Shown here one piece after another: positions 41,677-51,100 of a stretch of DNA of 64,000 bases (within the stretch, counting starts at the first letter, position 1; the number at the start of each line of letters is the position of its first letter). Origin of the DNA: Isochrysis galbana (taxonomy: Eukaryota > Haptophyta > Isochrysidales > Isochrysidaceae). The stretch covers positions 6,902,399-6,966,398 of the forward strand of contig CM030931.1 in NCBI GenBank assembly GCA_018136815.1. The letters run 5' to 3'. Under the pieces are notes generated by a model. That model was not told where the DNA came from, made no database searches, and saw only the letters and a list, made by a program, of their open reading frames with translations. The position numbers and the translations under genes were made by a program.

Positions 41677-42249
41677 TCATTGTGAGCTCGACCCGGTGTC
41701 CTGGGACCGAGCTTTTTTGTATTTGATGTTGCTGGGCCCTGGGGGTTCAATCTTTACGGGAGCTGAACCCGAATCAATAAGCGGCCTTTTGTTCTCAATC
41801 TTTACTTGGGGAGCTGAACACGAATCGACACCTTTTAGCAATTCTTGGAGGTGGGGAATTAATTCCGAATCGACAGCTTTGATTGTACGAAGCAGATCAT
41901 CACGACTCATATTGATGATTGTGTTCGCAGTGAAGTTCTTGCTCAAGAGAGTGTGTATCATATAAACCAGTGTGAATGGTTTATCGTTCTCGCAAATGGC
42001 ATGTAAGGTGTCTTTAATGTTCGTCTTGTGCTTGAAATCGAATGATCTGAATATGGACTTACATTCGAAAGTGTACGTGAACAAATTTGGGTTCGTCTCA
42101 AGCAGCCTCATCATGGAGTTGTTGCCCCCCCCCGGGATCGACGGCGGACTGATGCTGTCCAATGCTTCCGCAATAACCTGCATGGCAGATTTAGAAGTGC
42201 CATATGGCGGAAAGAGAGGTAAGATGAATTTTTTAAAGTTCTCGTCCAT
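41677..42249 (-). CDS. Repeated unknown gene, 190 aa, with lysine-rich tail
   Basis: The ORF begins MDENFKKFILPLFPPYGTSK and is mostly helical (TLHAICENDKPFTLVYMIHT; INMSRDDLLRTIKAVDSEL). Its polar tail has two VKIE motifs of the kind often sumoylated and ends KYKKARSQDTGSSSQ, suggesting nuclear localisation. It is AT-richer than its neighbours. Its start and upstream 170 bp recur at 27733-28540, so it belongs to a small repeated family. A transposon- or virus-derived origin is possible, but I recognise no domain. Confidence 0.55.
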   Translation of the reverse strand: MDENFKKFILPLFPPYGTSKSAMQVIAEALDSISPPSIPGGGNNSMMRLLETNPNLFTYTFECKSIFRSFDFKHKTNIKDTLHAICENDKPFTLVYMIHTLLSKNFTANTIINMSRDDLLRTIKAVDSELIPHLQELLKGVDSCSAPQVKIENKRPLIDSGSAPVKIEPPGPSNIKYKKARSQDTGSSSQ

Positions 42250-43445
42250 TTTTTTTTATGATCCATTGCAATCGCTTGCGTACTAAATCATCAGCCGCCA
42301 TTCCATTTGTAGACATGGTTGAGCACTGTGAGGTGGGTGCCTTTGCTTAGATACTAGACATTTTTTTGTACCGACGCATTGCGTATTGGGAAACGAGGGG
42401 TACCAAATGAAGGCAAACGACCTTGGGTCGCCGGTCGCCGGTCCCCCGGAAGGAAGCGGGTCGGGGAAGCGTGCGTGCGCAACGTGTCAGCTATAGCGTC
42501 AGCTTGGGCAGCGAGCGTGGCATCGAGCGTGGCAGACCATGCGGCCTTGCGGCGACTATGTATCGTCTCAGCATAGTGCATAGTCACGAATTTCGCAACT
42601 ATCGTTAAAACGATAGGGTCATGGAGCGCGCGCCGCCGCCCGCTCTCGCTGCCGCTGCCCTCGCCGCGATGGACGAAGAACTCATAGACACGCCGCTGTC
42701 GCCGAAGCGACCGCGCCAGGACGACCCTCCCAGCCAGGTGGGCACAGGAGCCGACAAGCCACGCCCGCGCATTGCCAAGAACGCCAAGAACAAAGCTGCC
42801 ATGCTGGCAGCAGACAGCAAGCAACACACCTACAGCACAACCCACAGCCAGCTCTCGTACCTAGGTACGCCCATAATCGGCGCAAGACTCGACAAAGCCC
42901 CCGAACAGCTAGATCCCTCCCCACCGGCGAAATGGGGGAATGGCTTTAAATCAAACAAGAGATTGGAATACCCCCTAGCGGACGAGTATACCCTAGACGG
43001 AGACACCCCTCTGGACGAAATGGGAGTGGAACAACTTACACGAGCAATGCAGAAGACGGACGGAAAGCGTAGACGCCTAACGGGGCCCGAGAATTGGAAA
43101 CGGCGGCTACCGACACCCGACAACACGTGGGAGCACCTAGCCACAATATATACATCCCCGATGATGACGGCGAGAGATACACACCTCCACTTCAAGCACC
43201 TAACCCACAGAAGGATAGGCACATACAACCGGTTCGCGGATAGGGACAAAACCTGCCGCATGTGCAAAGCGTCTAACGAATCTTCCACCCACTTGGGAGA
43301 ATGCCCGAGGGTAGTCAAGATTTTCGAAACGCTCGACAAACTGGCAAGGTACACTCCCCGAAGTGGTAGAAGCAGGGAAGAGGTAATCATAGACAACCTT
43401 TTCATGCACCCCCGGGGGGAAACACCGCGATCGCTCACCATACTC

Positions 43446-44780
43446 TGTCGAGTCGAGCGGAGCCGGAGGGCTCTGAGCCACTCCGTCGCGAGCGGCACCG
43501 GCGGCTAGCGCGGCGCTTTGTCCCTCCTCCCCACCGGGAGTCGGGTGAATGAAATTCTGGACTGGGTCGGGCAACCCCATTCGGGTGTATGGACAGGGAA
43601 CGAACGGCGAACGAAGGACTGTGGGGCGGCGAGGCGCTCCTAGCGGCCCTAGTGTGATGGGTTGTAAGAGATTGTTAGACCTACAAAGAACTCTTCCCTC
43701 AGGGAGGGAGCCTAAGCTGCTTGAGTGCAGCGACGCAGCGAACAACGACGGACAACGAAGCTGAGAACAACAGGTTACACCGACTCACGAACACACCGGA
43801 ATCATTCACCCAAACCAAGCAAATTATCAAGCAACCGCGACCCCAAATCACCGATAACTCAAACACGTCGCGAGAGACGGAGAGAGAGAGCGAGAGAGAG
43901 AGAGAGACTCCGCAGCGACGGCCGGAGCGTGTCTCCGTTGTAACTTCCCACGTAGCGGAGAGTCCGAAGGGGAGCGTCCTGTCGCGCGACCACGGCGATC
44001 ACTTTGGATACAGATCGCAACGAGATGTCTTCACGACAGAGGAAATCTTGCCGTTGAGCGTGAACCTTCTAGACGCTTCTAACGAACAACCCTGAGTAGC
44101 AACCAAGGGGAAGGAACACCAAAGGGGCCAAGGCTTGCATGTAACTTGCATCAAGGGGAAAGATTCCCTCACCTAGGAAGCGAACCTACACCGGTCTCCA
44201 AGGGGAGATGGCAAATTAAACCTCAAATCTCGAGCGGCTAGAGCAACCGACTCGCTCGCCAAAACCTTGACCGAGAAGAAAGAAGCAAGGACCTACAAGC
44301 CAAGGGTAGCGGACCTAGGGAATGTGAGAGGAAGTTTCCGAACGCCAACGCGAACGCCAAACGCCGGAAGGCAACGAAACCCTAACCAAGCCAAGCGGAA
44401 CCTACGAAGAACAGGCCTGGACGACAACGACAACGAAAGTGAAAGTGAGCAAGTCCCAAGCAAGAACCGGAACTCAACAAGAAACAACAAGCCTTGCAAG
44501 AAGCTAAACAAGCCTTCACAAGGTAACTCGAGAGCCTGAGACAAGCGCGCAGCGAGCAACAGGCGACCTGGCTCCTTTGGGTCAAGATTACCCGAAAGGA
44601 GGAAACCTGGAATCTAGACCTGACAAACAGGCTAGAAGGAACGAAACGAGAACTCGAATTCTAGATCGCTAGGGACGAACCCTACCAACCTAGAAGTACC
44701 TGAGCTTCACCGTGTGGCCGCACGGCGAAGGACCTGGAAATAAGAGCCTGGAAATCGCATCATCTAGGATGAATGCGACA
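43446..44780 (-). repeat. 3' LTR of the chromovirus
   Basis: 1,335 bp, TGTCG to CGACA, same as 55407-56741 as far as I can compare, including three shared open frames with identical translations. It contains a GAGAGA-rich stretch near 43880-43910. The polypurine tract lies at 44781-44786. Confidence 0.95.
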
Positions 44781-45167
44781 CCCCCCGACTAAGATCGAGA
44801 CGTCTCCCGATGTCGAGCGGTGAACCTGGAAACAGAGACCTGGAACCTAGAACCTGAGCTGACCAGAGGTCAGAATCGGAACAAGAAGCAACGGAACATA
44901 GCGAGCGAAACGTGGAGACAAGAACACCCTTTGGATCCAAAGCGAGCACGAAATCGGCGGCTTAACGCGGCGGCCTCTTTCGTACGCACTGCCCCACCCA
45001 CTTCTCCCTTTTACAGGAGCTTTGCTCGGGTGTTGCGCCGGGTGTAGAGCGCAGGCAGCACGCGTTCAGCACCTCCATGATTCGCTCGGACGGAAACTTG
45101 AACTCGGAGCCCTAGCCGAGGCGTGGGGCTAGCCTAGAGGGACGGGTCCCTTACCCAAGACATGGGA

Positions 45168-48100
45168 TCAACGAGAATGGAGCCTGGATCGAGTGCGCGA
45201 AGACGGCGCATCGAGAACGGGAGGAAGAGGAGTATCCCTGGCCGACGAAGAAGTTGCTTCCGGGGACTCAACATCTTCTGGACAAGTCTCTTCGACGGAG
45301 CGATCATACTCATCAAGCAAATCAGAACAACGACGGAGCAACTCGGAACGAGGCTCCCAGGTGGCTTCTCGAATAGAATAGCCACGCCACTTCACGAGGT
45401 ACTCGATAGAATCGCCATGGCTACGACGATCGAGCAACTTTTCAACGATGTACTCGTCGTCAGCCAGCGGCTCTTCATCAACGAAAGTATGATACGGCCG
45501 GAGGTTCGAGATATGCACCTCCTCCTTGACTAACCGGTTCTCCAGATCACGGAGTCGGTACCTAGTGTCGGACAGAGCCTCTACGACGCGGTAGGGACCC
45601 GAGTAGATGAATTGCAACTTGTTGGCATGGCCTGGTAATCGCATGCAGACGCGATCCCCAGGTTCGAAACGAGCTGGTCTTTGAGACTTGATGGTAGCGT
45701 CACGGACTGACTCAGCCTGAGCGGCTAGGGTAGCCTCGAGAGCGCTGGACCAAGAGAGGCGGAGGCTCGCATTGAGCCTGGATGCGTACGAGCGAACGTC
45801 GGCGGACGCCGCCTCGAGAGCAGTTGGCGAAACGGACTTCGGATCAGAAAGTTGAGCGGGCAGACGCAGCTCACGCCCAAAGATCAAAGACGCTGGAGAC
45901 CGGGAGGTGACACGACCGGAAGAAGCCCTCAACGAGAGGAGTAGGAACGGCAAATGGTCGACCCAATGGCTGCCACCCTCATTCGAGGCGCGCATCAAAC
46001 GGATGAGCGTTTGCTGAGCGCGTTCGACGAAGCCTACACCCTCATGTCGATACGGCTCTGTACTCGACAAATCAGTCCCGGTGAGCTCCAGAATACGCGA
46101 AACAAGAACCGAACAAAGATTCGAACCGGCGTCGGTTCGAAGCTGCCTAGGGACTCCATAACGCGTCACAATCAAGCGGATGAACATGTCCAAGGCCATC
46201 TCCGACGAGGGATCCCCATTCGACGGCTCAGCCTCAGTCCATCGAGTGAGCGAGTCGATGAAGACGACCAGCTTGTCGTAACCCGAGACTCCAGGCACGA
46301 AGTTGTGAGTGGGAGCCAGTGAGAGCACGTCGCAGTAGACCACATCAAAGGGGTAGGTACCCACGGAGAGACCGGAGGGCGACGCTAGAGCCCTAGGTAG
46401 CGGCTTGGCGAGGGTGCACTCGTGGCATTCCCGGACGTAGGATGCAACGTCGGAAGACATGCCAGGCCAGTATACCCGAGTACGAAGAAGACCGGACATA
46501 CGAGAAACTCCAAGGTGACCGGAGCGATCGTGGTAGGCAAAAAGGTAGCGAGACCGCAACGAGGGCGGAACATAGAGCACTAGCGAGTCCGGGTCGGTGG
46601 AGTCAGGAACGGTGCGATAGTAGACGAGCCCATCGTGAACGACGAAACGGCGAAACATCTTGGATGGCTGAGCGGGAGCGGGAGCGGGAGCGACAGGACT
46701 GGAACACGAATCATCTTCGACAATGGGGCCTGAGGCGGCGGCTGGCGGAGGCGACCCTTGGCCTGATGGCTCGTGGTTGGCCGTCTCTCCTGAGCCCAGG
46801 AGTGGCTCTACGAACGGATCTTCCGCCAGGGCCGCTCTCATCTCTTCGGAAGTCGGCGTACCCGGAGCCAAATAACTAGACTGGATGGCGGGCCCGGAAT
46901 CGGAGGCTCGACGACGAGATCGGTCCAAAGCTTGAAGCCCTCGCGCCGTAACTACGGAGCGCGTGATGGCAGCCACCGGATGAGACCGTTCATGCTCGGC
47001 TAGAGACTCTGAGCCAGGCTCACGTACCGCTAACGACGCTGGGCCGGCGAGTGGTTCGTCTTCGTGTTCCGGCTCCAGGGATGCTAGCCGGGACAGCCCG
47101 TCAGCATCCTGATGAACAGCTCCTGGTTTATGTTCGACATCGAACCGGTACTCAGCCAACTTGAGAGCCCACCGAGTCAGCCGAGAGGCTGGCCCACCGG
47201 CTACTTGATCCTTCATGGTATGCAGCCATCGCAGCGCAGAGTGGTCAACGACTAACTTGAACCGACGCCCCCAAAGGTAGGGTCGCCAATTTCGGATTGA
47301 TTCCAGGGCAGCCAAGAGCTCAATCTCGGTCACCGTCCAATGGCGTTCGGCCGAGGTGAGACTGCGAGCGTAATACCCAACGACTCGTTCACGGTTATCG
47401 TCTCCTAGCTGCGAGAGGATGCCGGCGATACCCAACTTGCTAGCCCCATCGGTCTTGACGATGAAGGGCCGATCATCCCTGGGTGGAGTCAAGACGGGCT
47501 CCGAAGTGATCGCTGTCTTGAGCTCTTGGATAGCTCGGCGACACTCCTCGGACTGGGACTCCTTTGCCACGTCGCAGCCCTTCCGCGTGAGGGCAGTGAG
47601 AGGAGCAGCCTTAGCGGCGAATTGGCGAATGAATCGACGATAGTAGGAGCAAAGGCCGAGGAAAGATCGAACCGCTTCCAAGGAGTTGATGGATGACGGG
47701 TCGATGTCGGCGACAGCTGCGACCTTCTTCGGGTCCATCTTGAGACCTTCCCTCGAGACAACGTGACCGAGGTACTCCGTAGAGGTGGCAAAGAAGACAC
47801 ACTTGGACATCTTGCAGGTCAGACCGGCCCACTCTAGCCGTTCGAGAACGAGGTCTAGCCGGTGAAGCATTTGCTCGAACGAAGCCTGTGCCCTGGCCTC
47901 TTCGGAAGGACCCACGCCCGTTGACCAGATGCCCACATCATCGAGGTAAGGCATGCAGATCTCCCACGCTAGCGCACCGAGAACGATGTCCATCAAGCGG
48001 CACATGTAGGAGGGACCTGATTGGATGCCGAACGGTAGAAAGTTGAACTCGTATTTGCCGCGGTGGGTAGTGAAAGCGGTGATATGTTTGTGCGATTCTT

Positions 48101-51100
48101 TGATCGGGATGCCCCAAAAACCAGAGGCTAAATCGAGAGTACATAAGAAGAGAGAACTGAGCGGCCCTTGGCCGGACGCTAGCCTATCGATAGCCTCCAC
48201 AATGAGGGGTAGAGGGCTATCCTCGACGCGTAGCTTGGCGTTCGTGTCGCGGTAGTCCACGCAGAATCGAACGGAGCCATCTTTCTTGCTGACCAGGACT
48301 ACTCGGGAAGCCCAAGCCGAATTTGACTTGCGAATAATGCCGGCGGCTTCCATCTTGGCTACCTCCTCTTCTATGATGAGCTCGCCTGCGCGGCCCACTC
48401 TAGACGGAGCGTGCCGGTGAGGAACAGCGCCGGGGTTGAGTGGCAACTCCACCTCGAGAACGTGCGTATGGTTTGGAGCCCCCGGGTGCAACGCGAAAGC
48501 TTTGATGCGCCGGGCCAAGAGTTGGCGTACTTCTTCTCGTTGATCGTCGGAAAGAAGCCGGTCTGGATCGATGGTGGCTGAGTCGAGTAGAGATCGTTGC
48601 TCCTCGCTCAGCGCGGTGACAGGGTCACCATCCCCCTCGCTTCCAGTCGGAGTCCAGCCCCGGTGCAACTTGAAACGCACCTGGAGCGAAGCTATCGGAT
48701 GCAGAGACGGCAGGGTCAGCGCATTGACCCCGGTGTGGACGATCGTCACCGCGATGCGATGATCTTCCGTGGGCGTGACCACCGTGGGCATTACGAGAGG
48801 AGACGAATCGAGAGCCTCGCGATTTGGTAGGCGGTCGACCAGCATCGCGCAGTCCGAATGATCTCGGAGAGCTAGCGGAACCCTGACCCAGATGGTTGCG
48901 CGGTGGAAGGCAGGAATCGTCACCGATTGCTCCGTGTAGAGAAGATATTCGGACGAGGTAGACGCCGGAGCTTTGGCCGCAAACTCGTCGGCAGACTCAA
49001 AGAGAGGTGTATAGAGTGGCTGTCTAGCATCAGCAGCAGCCTCACCCTCCGATCCGGCCGGGATCTCTCGTGTTGCCGTCGACCTCTCTAGAAAGTCGAC
49101 AGTCAGCGGCTGACCGGGTGACATCGAGATAGCTCCGACGAAGCCGGCGTCCGCGACTGGGGGCGGCGCCGTGGAAACTCTGACTACACATTCGGAAAGG
49201 ACTCTTGAAGAGTCTTCTGAATCGCCAGAGGCCGGACGGAGGCGGAGGCTTCCTTCCGAGCTCGCGGCGTCGAGAGAAATGGTAGCGGAGTGGGCGGCCA
49301 AAAAATCGTTCCCGAGCAGAAGCATCGCGTTTCCTTCGATGACCGCGAACGAATGACGGAAGAGGCGACCGGACAAGGAGAAGACGAGGCTAGCCCGGCC
49401 CCTAGTGATGAGAGGAAGGCCGTCCGGCCCATGTAGGTTGGGGACGGTAGCGTCCGATACGCGTTCGACGCAAGCGTCTTCAGGTAGTCGATCGAGAAGA
49501 GCAGTGGTGATTACTGACGGGCCCGCTCCAGTGTCAGCCAGGGTGCTGTTCACCGTGAGGGCAACGTCCGGGAGAACGAACCCTTGAGCTGCGCGGTCGC
49601 CATCGGCACGGCAGACCACGAGATCGCGGACATAGAGGCAGTGACGAGGGTAGAGCGGCGGCGGAGTGTCCGCGATAGATTCCACCGGAAGTGAGGTTCC
49701 GGCTCCGGGTGACAGGGTGGTTGGATTGGAGGCTAGCCTGGACGGAGAAGATTCATCGACGTGGGGCACTCGCTCGATAGCGGCGGCCACCGTCTGCGGC
49801 ACGAATGGTATCGAGGAGCGTGGGGATGCCTTTGCTGAACTAGAGGGGTTAGGCACGCCATCATAGCCTAGCCCTCGACGGTCCGTCGGATGCCGAGGTT
49901 GATCCATTTGGCGTGACCATTCCTTCTCCAGGGACTTCTGCAAGTCTGTCTTCGGAAGCTTCGACAACTCGGAAAATCCGGCCGCACTGAGGCCCCTAGC
50001 GGTAGCCCCATCGCAATACAGTGCCCGTGGAGTATCCTCTCCTTCGGCGGCGTCGGAGGGCTTGGTCTCGATGGTCTGCATGCTCCGGTGTTCTGGCATC
50101 TCGGGCGTGTCATCTTCTCCCGAGTCGGGCCCGACATCCCAGGTTTCGAGTGGCCTTTCGGCTACGAACGAATTGGTCAGTTCGGCCACTCCCTCGTCGC
50201 CAGCCGTGAAGGAGGCGCTCGGAGATAGTGCATTGATGCCTTGAGAGCCCAGTCGAGACAAGATGGGAGGTTCCGACGGCTCCGCAGCTGCCGCTTGCTC
50301 AGCGATTTCTTGGGCGATGGAAGGCGTGACATCCTGCCACCGATGGACCCCCGAAATTACATCACGGTCGAAGACCTGCCACTTGCTGCGGCGCTTCTTC
50401 ACCGTGTTTGGAGGGCCTGGCGTTGTAGAGCGGTCCTCTATGGGCCACTCCCACGGCAGGAAGCGGTCTCCTTCCGCCTCGGCCTCGTCTTGCGATACGT
50501 TTGTTTCCGAGTCCTCCTGATGAAGCAGGCGAGAAGCATCGGCAACGGGGCCTGCGTCCGGGATCACGACAACCGAATCAGACACTGGCGAACCGCTGGG
50601 AGGCGTGAGGTGAGAGCTAGAAGCTGCTTCGCCTCTCCCCTCCATGAAACGAGCCAGAGCCGTCCTCGGCTCAGCCAGCTCGAAACCGGTCGAGCAAAGC
50701 GAAGGGCGTTCTCTCAAGCTGGCAGCTGCTTGGGAAATTGCCCAGTCCACCGTGAAGTCGAGCGAACGCGACGCCTTGGCTTCGCGCGCATAACGGCGCA
50801 AGACCGGCATCCACTGGGCCGCCATTGCACCGGCAATGCCCACATAGGTGCGGCTGCGAAGGGCGCCACGGTGGGGCGACGGCGATAGATCCGCCATAGC
50901 GGATAGACGTCCCTCGACAATCTTCGAAGGCTGCAAGGACGGGAGTGAAGCCGTCAGGTACAGGCCAGTTGCTTTTTGATGGCCCGTGCCGTGCTGCCAC
51001 GGCTGCACAAACTGCCGCGGTCGCAACCCCCCGACTAAGGCAGAGGCTTCCGCGTGCATTCGAGGATTTTCGACGGCAACGAAAGGCGCGTCGGCGCTTG

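Noticed and set aside
43721-44095. Plus-strand ORF of 124 aa in each chromovirus LTR
   Set aside because: It is antisense to the element and Arg/Glu-rich from a GAGAGA tract; its identity in both LTRs reflects LTR identity only.
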